Shown one piece after another: positions 9,072-17,981 of a DNA stretch of 64,000 nt. The stretch spans positions 434,001 to 498,000 of the forward strand of contig CANMSI010000002.1 of NCBI GenBank assembly GCA_947500575.1, read 5' to 3'. How positions within the stretch are numbered: the first letter of the stretch is position 1; every line of letters starts with the position of its first letter. The stretch is from an uncultured Flavobacteriaceae bacterium (GTDB taxonomy: Bacteria > Bacteroidota > Bacteroidia > Flavobacteriales > Flavobacteriaceae). The notes below the pieces were generated by a model. It had not been told where the DNA came from. It ran no database searches and was given only the letters and a program-made list of their open reading frames with translations. The position numbers and the translations under genes are program-made.

Positions 9072-9500
9072 TTACTCTTTCTTCATGCTGATAGCAATTT
9101 TATCCACTATGAACCACTCCCCTTTTACTTTCATAAGATTAAAGTAATCTGTAAATAGAAATTCTGGGGTGTCAATTTCGCATTTAGCAGCAGCAATAGC
9201 ACCGGTAATATCCAGTTCAACAAGCCTGCCAGATGAATTCTTTTTTCGGGGCCGTGGCTTAAAAAAGCCAAGGTAAGTTGCTCTATCAAATACGATGACT
9301 TTTCCATCTTTTATATTTTTAAGCTTGCATGTGCTATGCATAGCACTTCCTATTTTAGTAGTATCACCCGTCATCCAACCCTCAAAATAGAGATTAATTT
9401 TTTCTTGTATAAGGGCTTTTTCTGTTTCTTCTGTCTGCGCATTTATGGTTAACATGCATAGCATTCCCATTGTAAAAAGTACTGTTTTCATTTTTTTCAT
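9072..9500 (-). CDS. NTF2-like / lumazine-binding-like secreted protein
   Basis: An ATG at 9521 is possible, but the one at 9500 gives a standard signal peptide (MKKMKTVLFTMGMLCMLTINAQ) and avoids an 11-base overlap with the upstream stop at 9511. The mature part (about 120 residues) has the NTF2/SnoaL-like order: a helix with YFEGWMTGDTTKIGSAMH, then beta strands ending FNLMKVKGEWFIVDKI. This is typical of the putative lumazine-binding (Lumazine_bd_2) group in Bacteroidetes, whose members have no assigned reaction. It follows the PQQ-type dehydrogenase closely and is probably co-transcribed with it. The family call is from pattern only. Confidence 0.75.
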   Translation of the reverse strand: MKKMKTVLFTMGMLCMLTINAQTEETEKALIQEKINLYFEGWMTGDTTKIGSAMHSTCKLKNIKDGKVIVFDRATYLGFFKPRPRKKNSSGRLVELDITGAIAAAKCEIDTPEFLFTDYFNLMKVKGEWFIVDKIAISMKKE

Positions 9501-9510
9501 TCCATGAGTT

Positions 9511-10725
9511 TTAATCAACATTATTTTCTATTAAGATCATTTTACCATCCTCTTCATCCGTGAGTAGATAGAGTTTTCCATCGGGGCTTTGGACGACCTT
9601 CCTTGCCCTTACCCGATCGTGAACAAAAAGCTCTTCCAAACTCATAATGGTATCGTTTTCTAGTACAACTCGCCAAAGACTGCCACGTGATAAACCAGGA
9701 ATAATGAGGTTATCTTTCCATAAGGGAAAGTCATTTCCAGTATAAAATGTTAATCCGGTGGGTGCTACGGTCTGCAACCAATACCATTTTGGGGCAGTAA
9801 ATGAGCGATCTTCTAATTTTGGAGGTGTGTAGCCAGCACCTCTATATCCGCCACTGGTTTTAATAGGCCAACCATAGTTTGCCCCAGCTTCTAACTTATT
9901 AATCTCATCGCCTTGTCTTGTGCCATGCTCACTAAACCAAATTTCACCGGTCTTTGGATGCATGGTAATGCCTTGGGCGGCTCTAATACCAATAGCATAT
10001 AAACCTGGCACCGCTTCATCACCAAAGTTGGGGTTATCTGTTGGAATACTGCCATCATCATTCAAACGGTATATTTTACCACGCTTATCGCGTAAATCTT
10101 GAGCAATGGGCATTGGAGGCTGATTTGCTTCTGTAAAGAGACGCTCACCAATAGTGATATACAATTTACCATCGGCACCAAAGGTCATTCCGCCACCATA
10201 ATGAAACAATCCAATGGTATAAGGATCTGCAATAAAAATAGGTTTCAGCTGTGTTAGTGTTTTCTTCTCTAAAACCGCCTGGACTACTTTGGTAGTACTA
10301 TTTTCTCCCTTCCTAGAAACATAGGAAATGTAGAGTTTGTGATTGTTTTCAAAATCTGGATGAAGTACTACATCAAATATCCCAGCATTGTATTTTAACT
10401 TTTTGCCATCAGCACCTCTAGGGAATGTTCCTAAAGGGTGTTCGGTTACATTCACTAACAAACTATCTGCTAGATCATCTGGAAAACCTTTAATGGTAGT
10501 ACGTTCTTTAGTACTCAAATTTACATATAACAGATCCCCATCTTTCTCAGCTATTAATACCTCATTAGCTGCTAAAAAGGCAGCGCTCCAAGGACGTTTT
10601 AAACCTTTGAGAACTACTCTTTTTGATGGTCGTTGGATTCCAATTTTTGGATCTGATAGTGGCCTTTCAACAGAAGATCCACAAGAAACAACAATAAAAA
10701 AAAGAGGCAATACCATTTTCATCAT
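9511..10725 (-). CDS. PQQ-dependent sugar dehydrogenase-like lipoprotein
   Basis: A 404-residue protein with a short lipoprotein signal (VVSC, Cys15). The body has the six-bladed propeller signatures of the soluble glucose/sorbosone dehydrogenase family (GSDH): 'LKRPWSAAFLAANEVLIAEKDGDL', 'HPDFENNHKLYISY', 'FHYGGGMTFGADGKLYITIGE', 'HPKTGEIWFSEHGTRQGDEIN' and 'GANYGWP'. The family oxidises aldose sugars with PQQ in the periplasm. The HGT(R)QGDEIN segment carries the conserved Arg/Asp/Glu near the PQQ pocket. Substrate is unknown. A second family member lies at 43038-44210. Several enteric and flavobacterial relatives are E. coli YliI-like. Confidence 0.88.
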   Translation of the reverse strand: MMKMVLPLFFIVVSCGSSVERPLSDPKIGIQRPSKRVVLKGLKRPWSAAFLAANEVLIAEKDGDLLYVNLSTKERTTIKGFPDDLADSLLVNVTEHPLGTFPRGADGKKLKYNAGIFDVVLHPDFENNHKLYISYVSRKGENSTTKVVQAVLEKKTLTQLKPIFIADPYTIGLFHYGGGMTFGADGKLYITIGERLFTEANQPPMPIAQDLRDKRGKIYRLNDDGSIPTDNPNFGDEAVPGLYAIGIRAAQGITMHPKTGEIWFSEHGTRQGDEINKLEAGANYGWPIKTSGGYRGAGYTPPKLEDRSFTAPKWYWLQTVAPTGLTFYTGNDFPLWKDNLIIPGLSRGSLWRVVLENDTIMSLEELFVHDRVRARKVVQSPDGKLYLLTDEEDGKMILIENNVD

Positions 10726-10815
10726 ACCAACATTGTTTGAGACAAAAATGTGTTGCGATACCCATATTTCCTATCAAAATCATGATTATGGCATACAAAA
10801 AAATGAAAATAGTGT

Positions 10816-11862
10816 CTAAGTATCTTTCGATTGACGATAGGCTACAGCCGTTTGTTTTGTTATTTTTTTAAATGCGGTGTTAAAAGAAGAAATACTATTA
10901 AACCCACTATCATAAGCAATTGCCGCTATTTTATAATGTTTAAATTCCTCAGATCTCAAACGTCTTTGCGCCTCAGAAACCCGCAAACTAGTAATGTATT
11001 GGGAATAATTAACCCCCTCTGCCTGATTGATTACCTGAGATAGTTTTTTAGAACTTATCCCTATATTTTCACTTAGCATTGCTAAGCTAAGTTCTGGGTT
11101 CAAAAACAATTGATCCTCTTTCATAAGCAATGCTATTCGCTGCATATGCCCTTTAGATTCCTTTTGATCCAGGCTAGAATTCGCGTATTTTTCTGCCGTA
11201 AGTCGAAACAAAAAGGGATTTTTCAAAGCCCAAACTGCAAAGCATATGATTACAATGGAAAATAGAAAAGCCATTCCCATATAATAGGGTATAATCCCTG
11301 CTGCCAGTAAACCAATAAATAGTACTACCACAAGAGTTGTTATACAAAAAAAGAGCAACCATTTCTGTATGTCAGATGCTCTATCCGTAGCTGGTATTGG
11401 AGTATATAACAAATATAAAATGGTATACAATGTATATGTTGTTATGTGTATTAATAGAAAAAAATACCAACCCATGGCAATGGCAGAACCATCATTGGGT
11501 ATCCACCAACAAAAACACATGAAGAGAAGCATGGGGATATAATGCCATACATATGTCTTCCCTAGCGATGCTGGTTTTCCATTCCTCAATAGAGACGAAT
11601 ACAACCATAATGAAGGTCCAATGGCTAATAATACACCTAAAAAAATATTTCTAATGACCGGGTCAATAGGGAAATAATTAAAGAACAAGGACTTTCCTAT
11701 TCGCAAGCTAAAAGCAAGCAGGTAAACTGCTAAAAAGATATTGGCTTTGGGTTGCTGTCTTCGATTAATTAGTAAGAACAATCCAAAAAATAAGCTAAGT
11801 ATAACGCCTATACTCCCAACGAATAGTTCGATGTGTTTAAAGATTTCCTCATTTTGTCCCAT
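10816..11862 (-). CDS. Membrane-embedded AraC-family transcriptional regulator
   Basis: A 348-residue protein. Residues 1-225 hold about seven hydrophobic segments, and residues about 245-345 carry a two-helix-turn-helix AraC domain (LAMLSENIGISSKKLSQVINQ and KIAAIAYDSGFNSISSFNTAFKKI). Such 7TM-AraC proteins are frequent in Bacteroidetes and probably sense envelope or small-molecule signals at the inner membrane. It lies 90 bases upstream of the sugar dehydrogenase (10725) on the same strand and may regulate it. The start at 11862 is preceded by TTACTTTG at 11867-11874 (one mismatch to TAnnTTTG), which leaves almost no leader. Confidence 0.88.
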   Translation of the reverse strand: MGQNEEIFKHIELFVGSIGVILSLFFGLFLLINRRQQPKANIFLAVYLLAFSLRIGKSLFFNYFPIDPVIRNIFLGVLLAIGPSLWLYSSLLRNGKPASLGKTYVWHYIPMLLFMCFCWWIPNDGSAIAMGWYFFLLIHITTYTLYTILYLLYTPIPATDRASDIQKWLLFFCITTLVVVLFIGLLAAGIIPYYMGMAFLFSIVIICFAVWALKNPFLFRLTAEKYANSSLDQKESKGHMQRIALLMKEDQLFLNPELSLAMLSENIGISSKKLSQVINQAEGVNYSQYITSLRVSEAQRRLRSEEFKHYKIAAIAYDSGFNSISSFNTAFKKITKQTAVAYRQSKDT

Positions 11863-11921
11863 AGCGCAAAGTAAATAAATCTTCTTGGAATAAGGCTCTA
11901 GAGGAAATTAAACATTGGTAT

Positions 11922-12548
11922 TCAAAACTTATTGTAGGGTGTATACTTTGGGGGGCGTACGCCCGCCATTCTTAAATACGCCACGGCCTGTGCTCGGTGA
12001 TGTGCTGTATGGTTTTCTCCTCGTAAAATTAGGTCTAAATTGGAATGCCCGGATAAAAAATCAGGTTTTACAGTATGCACTCCCCTGCTTAAAGCTTCAT
12101 CTTCCACACTCCCTAAGCTAGTAATTACATAGTCAAAGGTAGTTGCTACATATTTTGACACCAATGCTTTGTTTGTTGCAGGGTTTCTGATCTGCAGCAT
12201 ATCTGGTTGGAATAGATTGATTTCGTCTGGGCGCTCTACTAAAAAATCCGCTGCTATAAGTTCACTAAAATTTTTATAAGTTTTCTCATCCGTTAAGATT
12301 CCAAAATAAAAGTTGTTAATAAGCCCCAGGTGCATAAAATGCTGGGCAAAACTCATCTGTTCCGTAGTAGGTGCATATTCTATAAGATCTGCTGGCATAC
12401 TATTAAATACTGCCATGGTATACTCTTTAGAACTTTTCCATCTTTTAACAAGATTCTCCACTAACGGATTATCATAAATGGGAATTTTAGAGGAAATCAA
12501 AGCCATAGGGCCTAGTCCGAGCAAACCTATTATCTGCCTTCTTTTCAT
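11922..12548 (-). CDS. DinB-superfamily metal-binding protein
   Basis: A 208-residue protein starting with a twin-arginine-like signal (KRRQIIGLLGLGPMALIS). The DinB/YfiT four-helix bundle is supported by 'FAQHFMHLGLINNFY' and 'GENHTAHHRAQAVAYLRMAGVRPP', which supply the three histidines of the usual metal site (H of HFMH, and H-x3-H). Members include thiol transferases and many uncharacterised proteins, so no reaction is claimed. The R-x-x-G-x-x-PP ending is typical. It stands between the AraC regulator and an unknown lipoprotein, with 196 bases upstream. Confidence 0.82.
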   Translation of the reverse strand: MKRRQIIGLLGLGPMALISSKIPIYDNPLVENLVKRWKSSKEYTMAVFNSMPADLIEYAPTTEQMSFAQHFMHLGLINNFYFGILTDEKTYKNFSELIAADFLVERPDEINLFQPDMLQIRNPATNKALVSKYVATTFDYVITSLGSVEDEALSRGVHTVKPDFLSGHSNLDLILRGENHTAHHRAQAVAYLRMAGVRPPKYTPYNKF

Positions 12549-12743
12549 TGTGCTATTTTAAAGGATTAGTGCTTCTATAAATGTATTGAATAATAGCAGA
12601 TGTGGAAAGCATATGCAAGCGAATTAGTGCATATTGCATAAGAAAAAGACGGGACTAGTACCTTGCACATTAGGCAATCAATACTAGTTAACTATAAAAT
12701 TTAAGAGGAAGTGATCTACTAAATTTATGATGATTGCATGTGT

Positions 12744-13280
12744 CTATTTATTCCACTTTTCCCAATGAGGAGAAGATGACCTCCAAAGTGGACGAGCAAT
12801 GCTATCGTTCCCAGCACCATATGGATAAAGTACATACCAAGTTGTACTACCATATCTATCGACCCCACCACCAACAATAGAATCATTCAAATAATCTGAC
12901 ATGAAACCCGTAGAATACCCATTGGTTCCAGCTATTTTTGTCCAATGGTTTTGAGTTCTAAATCTGATTTTTAATGAATCTCCATCTACGATGGGTTCCT
13001 GACCCACAATGGTTTTTATTTGAGCAAAAACTTCTTTCCCATCTAAAATGGTCAAGAAGCTCGCATCTGCTATGTGCTCTACTCTATTTCCTCCCCAGCC
13101 AATTCGTATAGGATATCCCAAGCGCACCGCATCCATAAGTTTGAGTTTATCGCCGTACATGGCTTCTCCATTCGGGTCGTTCTGAAAGACTTTTTTCCAC
13201 CCTCCTGTCTCTTTAGGAGTCGTTTGCTGGCAAGCGATAAATAATAAAAATGCTATTCCAAAAAGGAGAATGACCTTCAT
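12744..13280 (-). CDS. Predicted lipoprotein, unknown function
   Basis: An upstream in-frame start exists at 13316, but the ATG at 13280 gives a compact lipoprotein signal (MKVILLFGIAFLLFIAC, Cys17). The remaining 160 residues are rich in Gly, Trp and aromatic residues (RIGWGGNRVEHIADASFLTI, TTWYVLYPYGAGN). No catalytic motif is seen. The pattern 'AMYGDKLKLMDAVRLGYPIRIGWGG' looks conserved and may mark a Bacteroidetes-specific family, but I cannot name it. It is on the same strand as the neighbours with a 59-base gap to 13339, so operon membership is possible. Confidence 0.72.
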   Translation of the reverse strand: MKVILLFGIAFLLFIACQQTTPKETGGWKKVFQNDPNGEAMYGDKLKLMDAVRLGYPIRIGWGGNRVEHIADASFLTILDGKEVFAQIKTIVGQEPIVDGDSLKIRFRTQNHWTKIAGTNGYSTGFMSDYLNDSIVGGGVDRYGSTTWYVLYPYGAGNDSIARPLWRSSSPHWEKWNK

Positions 13281-13338
13281 TGTATTAATAGTAGGTATTA
13301 ATTTTTGGCAATTCATAATCTCTAAAGGTTTAATCTAG

Positions 13339-13965
13339 TTAATCAGAATACTTATTAGGGTTCATTTTCTTATGAAGTTCTGTTGAGAACGTAAGGTATT
13401 CATCCAAAGGTTCCAATCCATATTTTTCCCTTCTTGCATCACAGTCTTCGGATGCATCTAAATTTTTAGAAAATGCGTTCCCTTTTTTATCATAATCCAA
13501 TTGCGTTCCATATAGTTGTGGCTTTCCTTTTGCTAAAAGTACTCTATCTGTTAGAAAAGCATAAGCACGCCCTTCAATATTTCCTTTATTCACTTCTTCT
13601 TCAATAATCAGGAGCATCTTGCTCTGAAAACCAATATCAGAATCCGAGTGTTGTACCATCAGAAAAAAGTTATTTGCACTCTCCTTCCCCACCAAATCAA
13701 CTGTTGGATAACCATACTTCTGAACTATTTTTTTTAAAATTCCAGTATGTCTTTCTAAGGTAGCGGTTTTATTTATAAGTGAACGTTTTATTTCTTCTTT
13801 GTCACCCTTAATCAAAGAGGTACTCAAAGCACCTAAAACATTCTGATCTACCAAATATAAACTATCAATATAAATAGAAAGTTGTTGTTCCTGTTGTTGC
13901 CCTATGCATACATGGGTTGTTAGGAATACTACGAGTACGGGGATAATAGGCCTTAAGATTGTCAT
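13339..13965 (-). CDS. DUF6624-family secreted protein
   Basis: Start 13965 (MTILRPIIPVLVVFLTTHVCIGQ) gives a clean signal peptide and begins 3 bases after the upstream stop. The longer frame to 14019 would overlap the sdpI-like gene by 52 bases. The mature domain has the order 'YGYPTVDLVGKESANNFFLMVQHSD', 'FQSKMLLIIEEEVNKGNIE' and 'AYAFLTDRVLLAKGKPQLYGTQ', which I recognise as the DUF6624 pattern. The family has no assigned function. Coupling to sdpI and sdpR suggests a shared regulon. Function remains unknown. Confidence 0.75.
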   Translation of the reverse strand: MTILRPIIPVLVVFLTTHVCIGQQQEQQLSIYIDSLYLVDQNVLGALSTSLIKGDKEEIKRSLINKTATLERHTGILKKIVQKYGYPTVDLVGKESANNFFLMVQHSDSDIGFQSKMLLIIEEEVNKGNIEGRAYAFLTDRVLLAKGKPQLYGTQLDYDKKGNAFSKNLDASEDCDARREKYGLEPLDEYLTFSTELHKKMNPNKYSD

Positions 13966-13967
13966 TT

Positions 13968-14606
13968 TTATGCTATTTGTTTGTAAACTAGGTAAGAATG
14001 TAGCACAGAAGCTATGCATACAACGGTAATGATGATTATAAAAAAGACGAAATTATGCTGTTCGGAGAAAAGGCTAATAGCAACTATAAATAAGCCTGAA
14101 AAAAGAAGTAGCTTGCTAGAAAATTGATGTGACTTTCGCCAAACTTCCTCATTTTTAAGTGTCCAGGGCGTACGTACTCCAACAAAATAATTCGGTTTTA
14201 CCGAATGAATATGATTCCCCGTAATCGCCAATAAGGAACCTATTAATAAGGTAATAACACTAATATTGGTAATGGTTGCCCCAGCAGAATAAATAATATA
14301 AATAGCGATGAGGCTAATAAATACTGAGAAAGCAAACCTAATCTGGTAAAACTTTCCACCTAGTTGTGCTACCCACTTTTTCCTTCCCAACTGTTGAATA
14401 AGTATCCAACATACATAGGAAACTAATACTAGGAGAAAAACGGTAAGAAAAAGTCCTTGCTTATCGGTCCATTTATCAGCCATTCCATTGATGTTCCAAT
14501 GAATGGGAATAGATTCAGGGAGTTGTTTCCATACAAACCCAAGATATATTATGGGTACTAGTGCAACAATAACCAGTATAATTTCTTTTAATACATTGTT
14601 TTTCAT
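13968..14606 (-). CDS. SdpI-family integral membrane protein
   Basis: A 212-residue protein with six predicted membrane segments. Residues 1-60 form the DUF1648 module (LPESIPIHWNINGMADKWTDKQG) and residues about 90-210 the SdpI/YhfL module (PNYFVGVRTPWTLKNEEVWRKSHQFSSKL). In Bacillus subtilis SdpI is both the immunity protein against the SdpC toxin and a signal receptor that captures the SdpR repressor at the membrane. The gene lies 10 bases after an SdpR-like repressor, the same order (sdpR-sdpI). No SdpA/B/C toxin gene is visible nearby, so the pair probably serves in sensing or protection against others' toxins. Confidence 0.88.
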   Translation of the reverse strand: MKNNVLKEIILVIVALVPIIYLGFVWKQLPESIPIHWNINGMADKWTDKQGLFLTVFLLVLVSYVCWILIQQLGRKKWVAQLGGKFYQIRFAFSVFISLIAIYIIYSAGATITNISVITLLIGSLLAITGNHIHSVKPNYFVGVRTPWTLKNEEVWRKSHQFSSKLLLFSGLFIVAISLFSEQHNFVFFIIIITVVCIASVLHSYLVYKQIA

Positions 14607-14616
14607 GTTAATTGTT

Positions 14617-14916
14617 TCATTTTTTCGGGTTTAAAAACTTTAGTATATCTGTGCCCCCTTCTAAAGGTTGTAGGGCAATTAACCATTTCAATACATCTTC
14701 CATTGCTGTGATGTTGATGGAATAGACCACGAACTGGCCTTGTTTAATGCTTGATACTAAGTCGGCTCTTTTTAGTAGATCTAGGTGATGCGAAATACTA
14801 GGTTTTGATATATTGAACGCTTCTGCAATTTCACCAGCAGATAAATCCTTTTCTTTTAAAAGCTCTAATATTTCCCTCCTAGTAACATCATTAAGGGCTT
14901 TGAATACGTTGTTCAT
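14617..14916 (-). CDS. SdpR-like ArsR-family repressor
   Basis: A 99-residue winged-helix protein: 'FKALNDVTRREILELLKEKDLSAGEIAEAFNISKPSISHHLDLLKRADLV' followed by the beta wing 'SIKQGQFVVYSIN'. No metal-binding ELCVCDL motif is present, so it belongs to the metal-independent SdpR-like branch. It precedes the sdpI-like gene by 10 bases. The family model is autorepression released when SdpI sequesters the repressor. A TATATTTG -7 element at 14933-14940 and an adjacent perfect palindrome at 14941-14950 could form the regulated promoter. Confidence 0.88.
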   Translation of the reverse strand: MNNVFKALNDVTRREILELLKEKDLSAGEIAEAFNISKPSISHHLDLLKRADLVSSIKQGQFVVYSINITAMEDVLKWLIALQPLEGGTDILKFLNPKK

Positions 14917-14932
14917 TATTTTGATATTTAGA

Positions 14933-14940
14933 CAAATATA
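14933..14940 (-). promoter_or_regulatory. -7 element TATATTTG of the sdpR-like operon
   Basis: It matches TAnnTTTG exactly and lies 16 bases before the ATG at 14916, giving a very short leader. The 10-base palindrome TAAATATTTA (14941-14950) abuts it and could be the repressor site. Because the area is very AT-rich, both could be chance. Confidence 0.4.
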
Positions 14941-15008
14941 TAAATATTTAAATAAGAATCATCATTTAAGCACTAAAAAGCATATTGTCAATGTAAAAAA
15001 GATGTTCA

Positions 15009-15710
15009 TTATTTCTTCAAAAACAACATCACATTCTCTTTATAACTGGTACCAATGGGAAGCTCCGTATCCCCTATTTCAACATCGACCTTGGTGAATG
15101 CGGTAACTCTTTTCGTATTTACGATAAAGGATCTATGTATGCGTAAAAATTGAGAAGACAACTTGGTTTCAAAATTACTAATGGCATCTTTGGTAACCAC
15201 TGTTTTATCCAACAAATGAATACGGACATAGTCTTTAAGGCTCTCTACATACAAAACCTCATCAAATTCTACTTTTATGAACTTCTTGTTTGCATTTACA
15301 TAAATATGATCATTAATGAGTACCTCACCAGTTTGTTCCATTGTTGAAATAGGCAATTGAACCATGGTTTTATATTTATTGATGGCCTTAAAAAAACGAC
15401 TAAATGAAATTGGCTTCAATAAATAATCTACCACATTCAACTCGTAACTTTCAATAGCATAATTTCGGTAAGCGGTTGTGAAAATTACCTTGGGTACATT
15501 GGGTATTGTTTTAATAAAGTCTATTCCACTTAATAACGGCATCTCTATGTCGAGAAAAATCAAATCTATACTCTCTGTTTTTATGGTATCTAAGGCAGCC
15601 ACGGGATTAGAAAAGGTAGCAATTAGCCTTAATTCCGATAATTGTGCCAGATGTACTTTTATCACCTCTATTGCTAAGGGTTCATCATCTATAATCAAAC
15701 ACTTAATCAT
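15009..15710 (-). CDS. LytTR-family response regulator
   Basis: The protein from the ATG at 15710 has 233 residues: receiver domain about 1-115 (acidic pocket LIIDDEP, phospho-Asp in LIFLDIEMP, Lys in LLKPISFSRF) and a LytTR DNA-binding domain about 135-230 (FLRIHRSFIVNTKRV). The ATG at 15710 overlaps the kinase stop by 8 bases, so the two are translationally coupled. LytTR regulators bind paired direct repeats. Likely targets are the divergent ankyrin/serine hydrolase genes or the downstream sdpR operon, which is inference from position. An alternative start at 15722 would extend it by four residues. Confidence 0.93.
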   Translation of the reverse strand: MIKCLIIDDEPLAIEVIKVHLAQLSELRLIATFSNPVAALDTIKTESIDLIFLDIEMPLLSGIDFIKTIPNVPKVIFTTAYRNYAIESYELNVVDYLLKPISFSRFFKAINKYKTMVQLPISTMEQTGEVLINDHIYVNANKKFIKVEFDEVLYVESLKDYVRIHLLDKTVVTKDAISNFETKLSSQFLRIHRSFIVNTKRVTAFTKVDVEIGDTELPIGTSYKENVMLFLKK

Positions 15711-16785
15711 CTTTTGTTGCATTTAGGTTAATAACTAATTCCACCGTATAATCATCTTCCGCTTCTTCTATTTCTAGACGATGGTTATTAGGGTATTTTA
15801 ACGCTAACTGGCGTTTTAAATTAGCAGTACCAATTCCATTTCTATCCAAACCATTTGGAACTACGTTTTTAGGTTTTGTATTATATATTTTAAAATAAAG
15901 CTGGTCTTTTGTTACTTTCAAATCTATTTCAATCCTAGCTTTTTCAGCACTGCCGCTTACGCCATGCTTAAAAGCATTTTCTACCAAGGGCAATAACAAA
16001 AGTGGCGGAATCTGCATATTATTATGAAGCGCTTCATGTTTGAAATTAATCGAAATTTTTTCCCCGTAACGCAAAGTTTCTAATTCTATAAAGCCTTCTA
16101 TTAGTTCAATTTCCTTTGAAACAGGTATAGAAGATTGATCGCTTTGATACAATATAAAATCTAATAAATCCGAAAGTTTAAGTACCACTATAGGAGCTAA
16201 ATCTGATTTGGAAAGCGTTAAAGCATACAGGTTGTTTAGCGTATTAAATAAAAAATGTGGCTGTATTTGTCCTTTTAAGAATTTAAGTTCATTCGTAATT
16301 TTTTCTTTTTGAAGTTCCTCTATTAGTTGCTTTTCTTCAAACCTAGTTTTTACAGCTTTTATCAGCATCATAATAAAGGCGTATACATAGGTAGATGTAA
16401 AGTAAACAGAAAACAAATAGACCGTATCTGACAGTATTTCGGAGATAGATTCTTGCACAAAATCTGTTCTCACAAAGGGTTCCGCAATATGAACCACGCT
16501 AATTCTTCCTAATGCAGAAAAAATATAAATAGACACTATCAGCGAAAATGCAAAAAGCACATACTTTTTTTTATAAAGCAATTGAGGCAACTGATAATAA
16601 TTGAAAACATAGGCTGCCAACATTTGAGAGGGTAAAGATGCTAAGTAGATAATGATATGGGGTTTAATAGTACCCGAGTTTAGGGCAGCGAGCACCACAA
16701 ATAAAAAGAATAACCCTACCCAAAATAAAAAATGAGTAAGCCATCTATTTTGCAGTATCTTATCTAATACGGATTGTTTTTTCAT
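15703..16785 (-). CDS. LytS/YpdA-like sensor histidine kinase (his_kinase family)
   Basis: The ATG at 16785 (MKKQSVLDKILQNRWLTHFLFW) is the family-typical start; a longer frame to 16881 adds 32 residues without a match to the family. Four membrane segments (about 15-150) precede a linker helix and the phospho-acceptor motif 'FLKGQIQPHFLFNTLNNLYAL'. The ATPase domain follows (VENAFKHG, and GIGTANLKRQL as G-box). There is no extracellular sensor domain, so the signal must be sensed within the membrane. It is paired with the LytTR regulator (15009-15710). The operon is divergent from 16997. Confidence 0.92.
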   Translation of the reverse strand: MKKQSVLDKILQNRWLTHFLFWVGLFFLFVVLAALNSGTIKPHIIIYLASLPSQMLAAYVFNYYQLPQLLYKKKYVLFAFSLIVSIYIFSALGRISVVHIAEPFVRTDFVQESISEILSDTVYLFSVYFTSTYVYAFIMMLIKAVKTRFEEKQLIEELQKEKITNELKFLKGQIQPHFLFNTLNNLYALTLSKSDLAPIVVLKLSDLLDFILYQSDQSSIPVSKEIELIEGFIELETLRYGEKISINFKHEALHNNMQIPPLLLLPLVENAFKHGVSGSAEKARIEIDLKVTKDQLYFKIYNTKPKNVVPNGLDRNGIGTANLKRQLALKYPNNHRLEIEEAEDDYTVELVINLNATKDD

Positions 16786-16996
16786 GACAAGTAAAAATAG
16801 GTATTTAAGCCTATTACATTCCAAGAAATCTATAAATATACGGCTCCTCCCAACAGATTCGGGTTTCCTAATGACGAACACTTTGGTAGGTTGCTACCTC
16901 ATTTTTGATGGTTGTTATATCGTCTTAGTCGATTTATCGAAAAGGCAGTTGTCTTAGCCCATACTTTTACTACTCAATCTTAAAATATGAACAGTC

Positions 16997-17959
16997 ATGA
17001 AAACATTTATTCTTATTCTAGTGAACTTATTTATTGGTATCTCCGCAGTGAATTCGCAAAACTGTGAAGACCTGCTTATCGCAGTAAAAAACAATGATTA
17101 TGAGCAAACTCAAAAACTATTAAAAACAGTAAACCCAAATTGCTATTACAACGACACATTACAACCACGTACCCCTTTAGGCATGGCAGCTTCGAATGGT
17201 AATTTGGCCATTGCGAAATTATTAGTGAAACACCATGCAAAACCAACCTATCGCTATAAGAGAGATGCAAGCGCTTTAATGATTGCCGCACAAAATGGAG
17301 ATTATAATTTTTCCAAATACCTAACAAATAATGGAGCTAAAGTAAATCGTAAAGTAGATGGAGATGGTACGCCTTTGATGTCTGCAGTAAAAGGGGGTAA
17401 TAAAAACATTGTTGCATTACTATTAAAATTAGGGGCGGACCCAAACGTAGACGTCACAGGGGATGGAAATGCAATGATGATGGCCGGGAAATATGATGAA
17501 TTGGAGATTTTAAAATTGTTATTAAGCCATTCTGGAGATATTGACAAGGCTACGTTGCGAGATGGCACTGCCTTAATACAGGCCTCTGCTCGTGGTAATT
17601 TAACGATGGTAAAGGCTCTTGTAGGTCTGGGAGCAAACGTAGATAAATCTAGTAGCGGTGACGGTAACCCTTTGATTATGGCTTCAAAATACGGTCATCT
17701 AGACGTAGTTCAATTTTTAGTAGATGCTGGAGCGGATGTGAATGCACATGTAAAGGGGGATGAAACACCGCTTATTGGTGCCTCATGGAATGGTCATTTA
17801 GAGGTGGTAAAATACCTGATAAAGGAAGGAGCTATTATTAATAAAACGGTACGGGATAGTTATTCTATCATTTCTGAAAATAGAAATGCTCTTAAAATGG
17901 CAAAACGTGGAAAGCATCAAAAAATCGTCAGCTATCTAATAAGCAAAGGCGCTAAATAA
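16997..17959 (+). CDS. Secreted ankyrin-repeat protein
   Basis: A 320-residue protein with a signal peptide (residues 1-20, ending AVNSQ). The rest is about eight ankyrin repeats of roughly 33 residues (e.g. 'RTPLGMAASNGNLAIAKLLVKHHA', 'GTPLMSAVKGGNKNIVALLLKLGADPN', 'GNPLIMASKYGHLDVVQFLVDAGADVN', 'ETPLIGASWNGHLEVVKYLIKEGA'). Most repeats carry an extra 'GDG(N/T)P' turn, giving a regular array. Ankyrin arrays bind proteins, and here the partner is probably periplasmic. The next gene, a serine hydrolase, follows after 22 bases in the same direction, so a protein-hydrolase partnership is possible. Divergent to the LytTR kinase/regulator pair. Confidence 0.92.
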   Translation: MKTFILILVNLFIGISAVNSQNCEDLLIAVKNNDYEQTQKLLKTVNPNCYYNDTLQPRTPLGMAASNGNLAIAKLLVKHHAKPTYRYKRDASALMIAAQNGDYNFSKYLTNNGAKVNRKVDGDGTPLMSAVKGGNKNIVALLLKLGADPNVDVTGDGNAMMMAGKYDELEILKLLLSHSGDIDKATLRDGTALIQASARGNLTMVKALVGLGANVDKSSSGDGNPLIMASKYGHLDVVQFLVDAGADVNAHVKGDETPLIGASWNGHLEVVKYLIKEGAIINKTVRDSYSIISENRNALKMAKRGKHQKIVSYLISKGAK

Positions 17960-17981
17960 TCTATAATTAAATCATAATCTT

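Noticed and set aside
10388-10819. 143-residue plus-strand ORF over the sugar dehydrogenase
   Set aside because: Antisense shadow of a clear GSDH gene and of its upstream gap, with no family resemblance.
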